A program made the position numbers and the translations under genes. From assembly GCF_002305875.1 (NCBI RefSeq), contig NZ_CP022098.1, positions 7,812,001 to 7,876,000 of the forward strand: a stretch of DNA of 64,000 bases. The letters run 5' to 3'. This DNA is from Cystobacter fuscus. GTDB taxonomy: Bacteria > Myxococcota > Myxococcia > Myxococcales > Myxococcaceae. Shown one piece after another: positions 49,236 through 57,276 of this stretch (the stretch's first letter is position 1; each line of letters begins with the position of its first letter). A model generated the notes under the pieces. That model made no database searches. It was given only the letters and a program-made list of their open reading frames with translations, and was not told the origin of the DNA.

Positions 49236-50027
49236 TCAAGTGGCGCGTGCGTGGGCGAGCACCCGCTGGAACGCCAGCCGCTGGAGCAGCCACCGCCACG
49301 GCGAGCGCAACGCACCGCGGGCACGCGCCCCGCCGCGCCCGTCCAGCAAGGACTCCATGGCCGAGCCCACTCCCAGCAGCACCGCCCCGTGCAGCCGCTG
49401 GGCCGCGTGCTGGCAGAACAGCTCCTGCTTGGGCGTGTCCATGGACACCCACACCAGATCGGGCCGCGTGAGCTCGATGCGATCGATCAAGGTGTCCACC
49501 CACGGCCCCCGGCCATCCTCCGGCACGTCCGGCGCGGCCACGCCCACCGCCAGCAGCCCATACCGGTCGCGCAGCGCACCCGCCGCCCACTCCGAGAGCT
49601 TCGGACGCTCGGCCACCACGACGACGCGCCAGGCCCGCTCCCGCGCCAGGGCCGCCAGCGGCGGCAACCACTGCGCGCCCGCTCGCGGCTCCAGGGAGAG
49701 CGCGGGCACCCCCAGGCGCCCGGCGGCGCGGATCATCGCGGGGCCTCCCGCCAGCGACAACTCCGCGGTGGTGAGCGCCGAGCGCAACACCTCGTCGCGC
49801 TCGGCGCGCACCACCTGCTCCACGTCCGGCAGGAGGATACGTCCCCCCTGGCCGCCTGTGACGAGTCCCTCGATGGCTCGGAGCACTTCATCCAACCGGC
49901 CCAGGTCCAGGGGGACGTGTCCGATGCGCACCCGCGGCAAGCCGCCCGCGGGGCTCTTGTCGAACCGCCAGGGCCTGGACGGAACGAGTCCAGCCCGTGC
50001 CGTCACCAGCCTCATCACCCCACGCAT
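49236..50027 (-). CDS. WecG/TagA/CpsF-family glycosyltransferase, divergent
   Basis: 263 residues from the ATG at 50027, chosen because GGAGGAGG sits 6-7 bp upstream; an upstream TTG (50054) has no such site. The family transfers N-acetylmannosaminuronate, ManNAc or similar sugars onto lipid-linked acceptors during polysaccharide assembly. Family traits seen: the fold-wide pattern from VRIGHVPLD onward, and TPKQELF late in the protein. The usual DG dipeptide holding the catalytic Asp reads GG (in AELSLAGGPA) and the preceding Asn motif reads LPDVEQ, so activity is doubtful. No polysaccharide genes are next to it. Confidence 0.75.
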   Translation of the reverse strand: MRGVMRLVTARAGLVPSRPWRFDKSPAGGLPRVRIGHVPLDLGRLDEVLRAIEGLVTGGQGGRILLPDVEQVVRAERDEVLRSALTTAELSLAGGPAMIRAAGRLGVPALSLEPRAGAQWLPPLAALARERAWRVVVVAERPKLSEWAAGALRDRYGLLAVGVAAPDVPEDGRGPWVDTLIDRIELTRPDLVWVSMDTPKQELFCQHAAQRLHGAVLLGVGSAMESLLDGRGGARARGALRSPWRWLLQRLAFQRVLAHARAT

Positions 50028-50166
50028 GACCCGCCTCCTCCTGACGCCCTCCAAGGGGACGACACAGTGGTGTCGCGCACCCTGATCTGCCAGGGGAGTC
50101 TGACGTTCTCGGTTCCAGGGGCTGACAAGTGTGTGACGAGTTCGCCCCGGCCGGATTCGTCCAACG

Positions 50167-50856
50167 CTACAGATCCGGCGGCGGCCGGACGCCCAGGTGG
50201 CAGGCGCGCAGCGCGAGCTGGGTACGGTTCTCCGCGCCCAGCTTCCGGTAGAGCTGGGTCACGTGGGACTTCACCGTGCGCTCGGCGATCTGCAGGTGCG
50301 CGGCGATCTTCAGGTTGTCCGCGCCTCCGGCCACGTAGGCGAGCACCTCGCGCTCACGCTGCGTGAGCGTGAGCAGCACGCTCGCGGTGGCGTTGGTCAC
50401 GGGAGAATGCTCGAAGTCGTTGCGCAGCAGTTGCACCGGAAAGAGCCGCTCCCCGCGCACCAGGGCGTTGACGGCCGTGCACACCGCGTTGGACGTGAGG
50501 CTCTGCCGGAAGAGATAACCCGAGGCCCCTTCATCGAAGCACTGGGAGATGAAGTCCTGGGCGTTGGCCGAGGACAACACCAGCATCCGCACCTCCAGCC
50601 GGCGCTTGCGCGCCTCGCGCAGGAGGTTGAGCCCCTCCATGCTCGAGCAACCCATGCCCGAGTCTCCACCGGGCTCCACGTCCAGGATGGCCACCTGCGG
50701 AGGATCCGTGCCGATCCCATCCAGGAGCGTGCGCGCGTCGCGCGTCACCCACAGCAGGTTGAGACCTTCACCCTTCAACCCGTCGGCCAGGCCCTGCCAG
50801 GCCGCCCAGGGTCCTTCCAACAAGCCAACGCGCACATCCGCTTGATTCGCTGCCAT
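50167..50856 (-). CDS. NarL/LuxR-type regulator with degenerate receiver
   Basis: 229 residues. C-terminal LuxR helix-turn-helix domain (about 160-222: LTQREREVLAYVAGG and KSHVTQLYRKL) for DNA binding. The N-terminal receiver keeps the phosphoacceptor-like Asp (AILDVEP, ~60), but the acidic pair near residue 10 is absent (GLLEGPW) and the conserved Lys is Arg (GYLFRQ). Phosphorylation-independent or ligand-type control is therefore possible. No kinase gene is adjacent. Confidence 0.88.
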   Translation of the reverse strand: MAANQADVRVGLLEGPWAAWQGLADGLKGEGLNLLWVTRDARTLLDGIGTDPPQVAILDVEPGGDSGMGCSSMEGLNLLREARKRRLEVRMLVLSSANAQDFISQCFDEGASGYLFRQSLTSNAVCTAVNALVRGERLFPVQLLRNDFEHSPVTNATASVLLTLTQREREVLAYVAGGADNLKIAAHLQIAERTVKSHVTQLYRKLGAENRTQLALRACHLGVRPPPDL

Positions 50857-51331
50857 GTGAGGGCCCCCCAGCCATCATGGCGTACTGCCCATTTTTTTTA
50901 GTGAAACCAACCCACCTCTGGGTCCGGCCCGCATCCCACGCGATCTCGAGATGAATCGTGCGCGTTGTGGCTCGCGAGGATGCCCGACCCGACCGTCGAC
51001 TGCTACTGCGTGCTGCGTACCTCCGTCGTCCATTGGACGACTTCACTCCCAAACTACCACCCGGATGAAACCACCACCCGGAAGACCGCGATACGACCGT
51101 GGTCCTCAAGAACCAGCGGCATGACGAATGGCCATCCCTCGTCCCGCTGTCCAGCCACGGCGACGTGCCCGTGCCGCGCGACTGTGCACGGGCGAACCCA
51201 TGGGCCTGGGTAGATGTTGGGCGGCGGGCACTGGCCCCCTTCCCCGGAGCGTGTCCGAACAGGACAGCCCTCCGTTCCCGGGGAACGAGAAGCCACGCCG
51301 GCGTGGCCATTCCGAGTAGTCTTCCCAACAC
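50857..51331. other. Intergenic region between regulator and RDD genes
   Basis: 475 bp between divergent genes. Holds an eight-T run near 50892-50899, a direct repeat of ACCACCCGGA (around 51055-51082), and two palindromes near the RDD gene start. Small open frames (e.g. 51128-51319) lack ribosome sites and domains; nothing else recognised. Confidence 0.5.
51274..51307. promoter_or_regulatory. Two adjacent palindromes upstream of the RDD gene
   Basis: GTTCCC-G-GGGAAC (51274-51286) and GCCACGCCGGCGTGGC (51292-51307) are both perfect and lie 25-58 bp before the ATG at 51332. They could be an operator pair or 5'-UTR hairpins. Confidence 0.35.
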
Positions 51332-52096
51332 ATGAGCTCCCCCGCCTCCCCCAGCCTGGACGTCGCCACGCCCGAGCGCGTGTCGCTCTCCCTCCCCGTG
51401 GCCGGCATCGGCTATCGGTGTCTGGCGTACCTGGTGGACCTGGCCCTGCTCTTCTCCTTCTGGGTGCTCGCCTACTTCGTCTTCACCCTGCTGGTGAGTG
51501 ACGTCGTCGGCTTCTTCCAGGGCCTGTCCGGCCTGGTGCGCACACTGATGGTGTTGGGCGTGTTCGCCACCCAGTGGGTGTACTGGACGCTGTGCGAGGT
51601 GCTGATGGGGGGCCAGACGCCCGGCAAGCGGCTCGTCGGCATCCGCGTGGTGCGCGTGGATGGCTCGCCCGTGGGCGTGCTGGAGAGCGCGGTGCGCAAC
51701 CTCCTGCGCGTGGTGGACTCCTTCCCGCTCATCTACGCCGTCGGGTGTCTGAGCGTGCTGCTCACGCGCCAGCACCGGCGGCTGGGAGACCTGCTCGCCG
51801 GCACCCTGCTGGTGCGCGAGGAGCGCATCGACCTGGACAAGTACACCGCCACGGCCGCGCCCTCCGTCGCGCTCCCGCCCGCCGGCGCCACGGCGAGACT
51901 CACCTCGGGGGACGTGGAGCTCATCCTGTCCTTCCTCGCGCGGGCGCCCTGGCTCGAGCCGGCCGCGCGCACCCGCCTGGGCACGCGCCTGGTGGAGCGC
52001 TATGGCGGGCTCGACGCGCAACAACGCGCCACGCTGCTCGCCGCACCTGGGGGCGCCGAGTCCTTCCTGCGCGCGCGCGTCCAGGCGGAGCGCTGA
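51332..52096 (+). CDS. RDD-family membrane protein
   Basis: 254 residues. RDD domain (about 25-165) with several membrane helices, the Arg-Asp pair in GYRCLAYLVDLALLF, the GQTPGKRLVGIRVVR motif, and a second Arg/Asp site near RRLGDLLAG. A cytoplasmic tail (about 185-254) is Ala/Arg-rich. Function of the family is poorly defined (transport suggested in some cases). The next gene starts 1 bp after its stop, and RDD/SpoIIM-like pairs recur in bacteria, so they may act together. Confidence 0.85.
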   Translation: MSSPASPSLDVATPERVSLSLPVAGIGYRCLAYLVDLALLFSFWVLAYFVFTLLVSDVVGFFQGLSGLVRTLMVLGVFATQWVYWTLCEVLMGGQTPGKRLVGIRVVRVDGSPVGVLESAVRNLLRVVDSFPLIYAVGCLSVLLTRQHRRLGDLLAGTLLVREERIDLDKYTATAAPSVALPPAGATARLTSGDVELILSFLARAPWLEPAARTRLGTRLVERYGGLDAQQRATLLAAPGGAESFLRARVQAER

Positions 52097-52097
52097 C

Positions 52098-53078
52098 GTG
52101 GCCTCCTCACTGCCCGCCTTCGTCGCCCGCCGCCGTCCGGACTGGCAATCGCTCGAGGCGCTGCTCACCCGACAGCGCGCGGGCACCCTGCGCCTGGAGG
52201 AGTTGCGCACGCTCGACGTGCTCTACCGGCGGGCGGCGGCGGACCTCGCCCACGCGCAGACCTTCCACCCGGGCACCGACGTCCACCGCTTCCTCAACCA
52301 GTTGTGCGCCCGGGCCTATGCCGCCATCTACCAGCCTCCGCGCGAGCGCTGGGCGGCCCTGCTCGCCTTCTTCCGCCGGGACTTCCCGCGCACCCTGCGC
52401 GCCCACGGCGCCTTCGTGGCCGCGAGCGCCGGCCTGTTCGTGCTCGGCATCCTCCTGGGCGCGGTGGTGGTGCTGCTCGAGCCCCGGGGCGCGGAGCTGC
52501 TCGTCCCCGAGAACCTGCGCGACTACATCTCGCGCAAGCAGCTGTGGACCGACGGCCTCTTGTCGGTGACCCCACCGGGCGCGGTGGCCTCGGGCATCGC
52601 CACCAACAACCTCACCGTCACCATCGTCACCTTCGCCTCGGGGCTGCTGCTCGGCCTGGGCACGGTGTTCGTGCTCCTCAACAACGGCGTGCACCTGGGC
52701 TCGGTGGCCGCCCTGTGCGTGCACGAGGGGCTGGGCGCCAAACTGTTCGACTTCATCGCCGCCCATGGGCCCGTGGAGCTGTCCATCATCGTCATCGCCG
52801 GGGGCGCGGGGCTGCGCGTGGGTCAGACGCTCATCGATCCCGGCGAGCTGCCCCGGGGCCAGGCCCTGGTGCTGCGCGGGCGCGAGTCCGTCAAGCTCGT
52901 GCTCGGGTGCGCCCCCTTCCTCGCCCTCATCGCCGTGGTGGAGGGCTTCATCTCCCCGGGCGACTTCTTCCCCGGGTGGGTGAAGGCCTCCCTGGGGCTC
53001 GCGCTGGGGGCGCTCTTCTGGGGCTACCTGCTGCGCGCCGGCAACGCCGGGCCCCGCGCGGGCACCGAGGCCGGCTGA
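52098..53078 (+). CDS. SpoIIM-like (stage II sporulation protein M / DUF95) membrane protein
   Basis: 326 residues from the GTG at 52098, chosen because it follows the RDD stop by 1 bp; the frame is open further upstream within the RDD gene. N-terminal soluble helical region (1-90), then several membrane helices (for example about 110-130, 170-200, 225-245, 270-310) with the family motif around TNNLTVTIVTFASGLLLGLG. In Bacillus SpoIIM works in engulfment; outside Firmicutes the role of these homologues is unknown. Its 3' end overlaps the convergent J-domain gene by 55 bp. Confidence 0.85.
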   Translation: MASSLPAFVARRRPDWQSLEALLTRQRAGTLRLEELRTLDVLYRRAAADLAHAQTFHPGTDVHRFLNQLCARAYAAIYQPPRERWAALLAFFRRDFPRTLRAHGAFVAASAGLFVLGILLGAVVVLLEPRGAELLVPENLRDYISRKQLWTDGLLSVTPPGAVASGIATNNLTVTIVTFASGLLLGLGTVFVLLNNGVHLGSVAALCVHEGLGAKLFDFIAAHGPVELSIIVIAGGAGLRVGQTLIDPGELPRGQALVLRGRESVKLVLGCAPFLALIAVVEGFISPGDFFPGWVKASLGLALGALFWGYLLRAGNAGPRAGTEAG

Positions 53079-53542
53079 CGCACCGGCGTGCGCGCGCGCT
53101 GGCGGTGGCCGAGGATCTTCTCGTACGCCACGTTCAACTCCCGCATCTTCGCCTCGCAGCCGCCCCGGTCCGGGTGCTGCGCCAGCGCCAGCTCGCGGAA
53201 GCGCGCCCGCACCACCTCGATGGAGTCCGTCGGCGACACGCCCAGCACCTGGTGCGGATCCTGCTCGTCCAGCGCCGCCAGCCACGCCTCCAGCTTGTTC
53301 TTGGCCGCCAGGAAGCGCGCGTCCGCGTCCGTCTTGTCCTTCACCGGGTGGGTGCGCATCTTCGCGTCCGCGCGGAACACGTCCGTGTAGGTACTCGACA
53401 CCCAGCGGTGGCACGAGCCGCAGCGGAAGTACTTGATGCTCGGTCCCTCGTGACGCGCCATGCGCACCCCACAATAGGTGCACTCGACTTCCACGTTTTC
53501 CAGGGTCCGCCAGTTCCAGCTCGTCCCAACCGCCGCGCTCAT
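53024..53542 (-). CDS. Zinc-finger / J-domain protein
   Basis: 172 residues. ATG at 53542; the frame is open well upstream but that part lies opposite proC and is not coding. N-terminal zinc-ribbon-like pairs CTYC (~21-24) and CGSC (~43-46), then a J domain (about 95-145) with the HPD tripeptide in LALAQHPDRGG and the VLGVSPTDS start. Acts as a DnaK co-chaperone or a specialised adaptor. The basic tail is encoded in the 55-bp overlap with the convergent SpoIIM-like gene. Confidence 0.85.
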   Translation of the reverse strand: MSAAVGTSWNWRTLENVEVECTYCGVRMARHEGPSIKYFRCGSCHRWVSSTYTDVFRADAKMRTHPVKDKTDADARFLAAKNKLEAWLAALDEQDPHQVLGVSPTDSIEVVRARFRELALAQHPDRGGCEAKMRELNVAYEKILGHRQRARTPVRQPASVPARGPALPARSR

Positions 53543-53704
53543 GGGTGCATCCACCTCGGTGTGTGTCCAGGCGCTACAGGTTCGTAGCGGGCGGCAAGGT
53601 CTCACGATCGGATCCCCTGTCAAAAAAATGAGCGGGGGGCGAGGTGGAAAAATCCGCTCACACCCGGCGTCCGTCGGGGGCCATTCCGCGCTAGAACCCG
53701 GCGG

Positions 53705-54532
53705 ATGCTCGAACGGACCATCGCCTTCATCGGCGCCGGCAACATGGCCGAGGCGCTCATCAAGGGGCTGTTGCGCGCCGGCACCGCGCGGCCCGACTCC
53801 ATCATCGCCACCGGACGCCGCGGGGAGCGGCTGGACACCCTGCAGCGCACCTACGGGGTGCGCACCACCCTGGACAACGTCGCCGCGGTGCGCGAGGCGG
53901 ACGTGGTGGTGCTCGCCGTCAAGCCCCAGGCGCTCGACAAGGTGCTCATCCAGGTGGCGCCCGCGGCGGACCAGAAGAAGCTCTTCATCTCCGTGGCGGC
54001 CGGCGTGCCCATCTCCGTGATGGAGCGGCGGCTGGGCCAGGGCGTGCGCGTCATCCGCACCATGCCCAACACCCCCTCGCTGGTGGGCATGGGCGCCTGC
54101 GCGCTCGCCCCCGGGGAACACGCGAGCGAGGAGGACATGGCCGTGGCCAGCCGCGTCTTCCAGTCCGTGGGCATCACCACCGTGGTGGAGGAGAACCTCC
54201 TGGACGCCGTCACCGGCCTGTCCGGCAGCGGCCCCGCCTACATCTTCCTCGTCATCGAGGCGCTCTCGGACGCGGGCGTGAAGGTGGGCCTGCCGCGCTA
54301 CACCGCCCAGAAGCTCGCCGCGCAGACGGTGCTCGGCAGTGCCCAGCTGCTCATCGAGACCAACGCCCACCCCGGCCAGCTCAAGGATCAGGTGACGAGC
54401 CCCGGCGGCACGGCGATCGCCGGCCTGCATACCCTGGAGGCAGGCGGGCTGCGCACCACGCTCATCAACGCCGTGGAGGCGGCCACGCGCCGCTCCCGGG
54501 AGCTGGGGGAGCAGTTCCTGGAGAAGTCCTAG
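53705..54532 (+). CDS. proC: Pyrroline-5-carboxylate reductase
   Basis: 275 residues. Last step of proline synthesis: reduces pyrroline-5-carboxylate with NAD(P)H. N-terminal Rossmann motif FIGAGNMAEA (~8-17), the MPNTPSLVG motif (~120-128), and the C-terminal signature region TGLSGSGPAYIF and VTSPGGTAIAGLHTLE are all present; length is typical. The DivIVA gene follows 21 bp downstream, likely the same transcript. Confidence 0.96.
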   Translation: MLERTIAFIGAGNMAEALIKGLLRAGTARPDSIIATGRRGERLDTLQRTYGVRTTLDNVAAVREADVVVLAVKPQALDKVLIQVAPAADQKKLFISVAAGVPISVMERRLGQGVRVIRTMPNTPSLVGMGACALAPGEHASEEDMAVASRVFQSVGITTVVEENLLDAVTGLSGSGPAYIFLVIEALSDAGVKVGLPRYTAQKLAAQTVLGSAQLLIETNAHPGQLKDQVTSPGGTAIAGLHTLEAGGLRTTLINAVEAATRRSRELGEQFLEKS

Positions 54533-54553
54533 GGCTGGCCTATACTCGGGGTC

Positions 54554-55081
54554 ATGAAGCTCACCCCGCTCGACATCCGGCAGAAGCGCTTCGAGGCCGC
54601 CCTGCGCGGCTTCTCCAAGCGAGAGGTGGAGGCCTTCCTGGAGCTCATCGCGGGTGAGTTCGAGGAGGTGGTCAAGGAGAACATCGGCCTGAAGGAGGAG
54701 CTCAAGCGCACCCAGCTGCGGCTGGAGCAGCACCTCGAGCGCGAGCGCACCCTCCAGGAGACGATGGTCACCGCCCAGCGCATCAGCGAGGACATGAAGG
54801 CCGCGGCCAAGAAGGAAGCGGAGATCATCCTCGCGGACGCCGAGCACCAGGCGGAGAAGATCGTCCACGGCGCGCACCAGCGGCTGGTGCAGGTGGTGGA
54901 GGACATCAACGAGCTCAAGCGCCAGCGCACCCAGTTCGAGTCCCAGGTGAAGTCCGTGGTGGAGGCGCACCAGAAGCTGCTCGAGACGTTCAGCGGGCGC
55001 ACCTTCGCGGACAAGGACTACGCGCGCGTCGAGGACAACGTGGCCTATCTCACCCAGAAGAAGGCGCAGAGCGGCGAGTAG
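54554..55081 (+). CDS. DivIVA-domain protein
   Basis: 175 residues. N-terminal DivIVA membrane-targeting motif (MKLTPLDIRQKRF; FSKREVEAFL), then a continuous coiled coil (about 35-150). DivIVA-like proteins mark curved membrane at poles and division sites and organise growth or division machinery; a deltaproteobacterial version is likely a scaffold. proC-divIVA adjacency is also common in Gram-positive bacteria, so the linkage looks conserved. Confidence 0.93.
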   Translation: MKLTPLDIRQKRFEAALRGFSKREVEAFLELIAGEFEEVVKENIGLKEELKRTQLRLEQHLERERTLQETMVTAQRISEDMKAAAKKEAEIILADAEHQAEKIVHGAHQRLVQVVEDINELKRQRTQFESQVKSVVEAHQKLLETFSGRTFADKDYARVEDNVAYLTQKKAQSGE

Positions 55082-55179
55082 TCCCCCATGTGACGCCGCG
55101 CGTCGCGAGCGCGGACGGCACGGAGCTTGGCGCGGCGCGGGCCCAGGCTGCTATGTCTTCGGGCACGTGAGGCCCGCCC

Positions 55180-56337
55180 ATGCGCCACCTGCTCCTGCTC
55201 CTGTTGCTGTTGCTCCCGCCCCGGGTGTGGGCCCAGGAAGAGGTCGTCGGTCCGCGGCTTGAAGCGGGCCATGCCCAGGGCCACGTGGAGCCCGCCCTGG
55301 TGCCCACGGCCCCGCCCAGGCTGGTGGTGGGCGCGGTGGACACGCCCCGCTTCCACATCCTCTACACCGCCCGCTCCCAGGAGTCCGCGCGCCAGCTCGC
55401 CAGCGGCATCGAGTCCATCCGCGACGCCTTCGTGAGCGTGCTGGGGCGCGACTGGCCCGGGACGACGGAGGTGCGCGTGGGCATGGGACGCGAGGAGTTC
55501 GAGGCGCTCGCGCTGCCCGGGGGCGAGCCGCCGGGCTGGGCGGTGGCGCTCGCCTACCCCTCCCACCGCATCATCCTGCTCAACGCGCAGACGCTCGCGG
55601 GGCCCGAGGGCCAGGTGACGCTGCGGCACGAGCTGGCGCACGTGGCGCTCGGGCAGCTCGCGCCGAGCTGGCCGCGCTGGTTCCAGGAAGGGCTCGCGCA
55701 GCACCTCACCGGGGAGAACCTGTCCATGACGCACTACGCGGCCCTCTTCAGCGCGGTGGCGCAGGAGAAGGTGTTCCGCTTCGAGCACCTGGCCGAGGAG
55801 TGGCCGGATCTCCCCTCGGACGTGGAGATCGCCTACGCGCAGAGCGCGGCCTTCGTGGCGTGGCTCGCGTCGCACTACGGCCCCGAGGGCATGGGCCGGC
55901 TGGTGGACGAGGTCGCCACGGGCCAGCCCTTCGAGCAGGCCTTCGGCAAGGCCTTCCACACCTCGCTGTGGGTGGAGGAGCAGGCGTGGCGCGAGGGACT
56001 GGCGGCCCGCTACGGCTGGCTCCCGCTCACCACGAGCACCTCCCTGTTGTGGCTGCTCATCATCGTGCTCAGCGCGGGGGCGTACCTGCGGCTGCGCGCC
56101 ATCAAGGAGCAGCGGCTCATCGAGATGGACGCGCGCGAGGCCGCCGAGGAAGCCGCCATGCGCGAGGCGCTCGAGGCGGAGCTCGCCCAGCAGCGCGCCG
56201 CCCTGGTGCCCCCGGACCTGGCCTCCACTCCGAGCGCGCCCGAGACGCTGGAAATCCCCGAGTGGTACGAGCCCGGCAACGAGCGCGACGAGGACGAGGA
56301 CACGGCTCCCCGTCCGGCGAAGCCCACCGTGCACTGA
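55180..56337 (+). CDS. Membrane-anchored peptidase (MA-like metallopeptidase)
   Basis: 385 residues. Cleavable signal (LLLLLLLLLPPRVWA|Q, ~1-18), an extracytoplasmic zinc peptidase domain with HELAH (~149-153) and a downstream Glu in WFQEGLAQHL (~167-176), then a membrane helix (about 288-308) and a cytoplasmic acidic/Ala-rich tail. The pattern fits the peptidase MA superfamily; substrate unknown. It likely sits in the inner membrane facing the periplasm. Confidence 0.85.
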   Translation: MRHLLLLLLLLLPPRVWAQEEVVGPRLEAGHAQGHVEPALVPTAPPRLVVGAVDTPRFHILYTARSQESARQLASGIESIRDAFVSVLGRDWPGTTEVRVGMGREEFEALALPGGEPPGWAVALAYPSHRIILLNAQTLAGPEGQVTLRHELAHVALGQLAPSWPRWFQEGLAQHLTGENLSMTHYAALFSAVAQEKVFRFEHLAEEWPDLPSDVEIAYAQSAAFVAWLASHYGPEGMGRLVDEVATGQPFEQAFGKAFHTSLWVEEQAWREGLAARYGWLPLTTSTSLLWLLIIVLSAGAYLRLRAIKEQRLIEMDAREAAEEAAMREALEAELAQQRAALVPPDLASTPSAPETLEIPEWYEPGNERDEDEDTAPRPAKPTVH

Positions 56338-56490
56338 GTTCCCCCCTCCACGGGTAGAATCTACAGAGCCGGGCGCGGCGGCACCCCGGTGCTCCACGCC
56401 AAGTGGCTGAATTCATTGTCCATCGGCCGTGCGAAGCCGTTGGCCAGCGCCTTGCTTAAGCCCCGGACATCAGTGGGGAGGAGAGGCGTC

Positions 56491-57009
56491 ATGGCGGAGC
56501 ACGCACGGCGAAGGGCAGGGGTGGCGAGGGTGTTCGTGGGGCAGCCCGAGCGGCTCGCGGCGGCATGGCGCCGGATGCGCTTCGCGGAGGCCCGCAAGGA
56601 CGGCTCTCCTCCCCGCAACCAATTGGAGAGCGTGGTGGAGCCCTTCATCCGCGAGGTGGGCCGCACGCTGGAGGGCGTGGGGGGCAGTGCCTGGAGCCGG
56701 ACGCGCGCGGTGCTGCGGCTGTCGTCCCGGCGCGGCTCGCGGGTGCTGAATGACGAGTTCACGGCGCTGCGCCGCTGCATGCTGGACGCGGTGGAGACGC
56801 TCGGCGGAGGAGACGCGGAGCGCGCGGTGGTGAACCAGGCGCTGGACGAGGCGGTCCGCTCGACGCAGGAGCTGGTGGAGCACCTGGCCAATCCGTTCGC
56901 GCCCGAGCCGCGGGTGCCGTTCGCGGGGCTCGTCGTGCAGTGCTTCGAGAAGCCCGCCCGGGCGCGCGAGAAGACGCACCCCGGGGAGAAGCACGCACCG
57001 GTGCATTGA
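56491..57009 (+). CDS. Hypothetical protein
   Basis: 172 residues. The ATG at 56491 has GGGGAGGAGAGG just upstream, so it is preferred to the in-frame ATG at 56389. Soluble, helical, Arg/Ala-rich, with a Glu/Leu-rich middle (about 45-140) and a Lys/His-rich end (REKTHPGEKHAPVH). No domain recognised. Codon use is like its neighbours, so it is probably real. Confidence 0.65.
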   Translation: MAEHARRRAGVARVFVGQPERLAAAWRRMRFAEARKDGSPPRNQLESVVEPFIREVGRTLEGVGGSAWSRTRAVLRLSSRRGSRVLNDEFTALRRCMLDAVETLGGGDAERAVVNQALDEAVRSTQELVEHLANPFAPEPRVPFAGLVVQCFEKPARAREKTHPGEKHAPVH

Positions 57010-57063
57010 GTTTTTTTCGAGGGTTTTGTCGAGGGGTTGGTCGACCCGTCCGGCTTGACGCCT

Positions 57064-57136
57064 CCCCCGCTCGGGGGGCGGTGTCCGGGGCCGGCGGTTG
57101 AAGGGGGCTGCGCCGACGGGCCCATGGGGGGGCCCG
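57064..57136. terminator. GC hairpins between convergent genes
   Basis: CCCCCG/CGGGGG (57064-57077) and CGGGCCC/GGGCCCG (57117-57136, 6-nt loop) lie between the stops of the hypothetical gene (57009) and polA (57277). No T-tract follows either hairpin; a T-run occurs earlier, just after 57009. Probable bidirectional termination region. Confidence 0.35.
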
Positions 57137-57276
57137 AGGCGCTCACGGGGCGCGTTCCCGTACGGGGGTTCGGCGAGCGCGCACGGTATGGCCGCTGAAA
57201 GCCGCGGAGGCGGGGGTCTCCGCGAGCCTTTCTGACGGCCGGGCGGGTCGACTCTTTTTCCGGGCGGGCGCGTGCG

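Noticed and set aside
53543-54970. Upstream extension of the J-domain frame opposite proC and divIVA
   Set aside because: Low-complexity frame opposite two well-recognised genes; the zinc-finger/J protein starts naturally at 53542.
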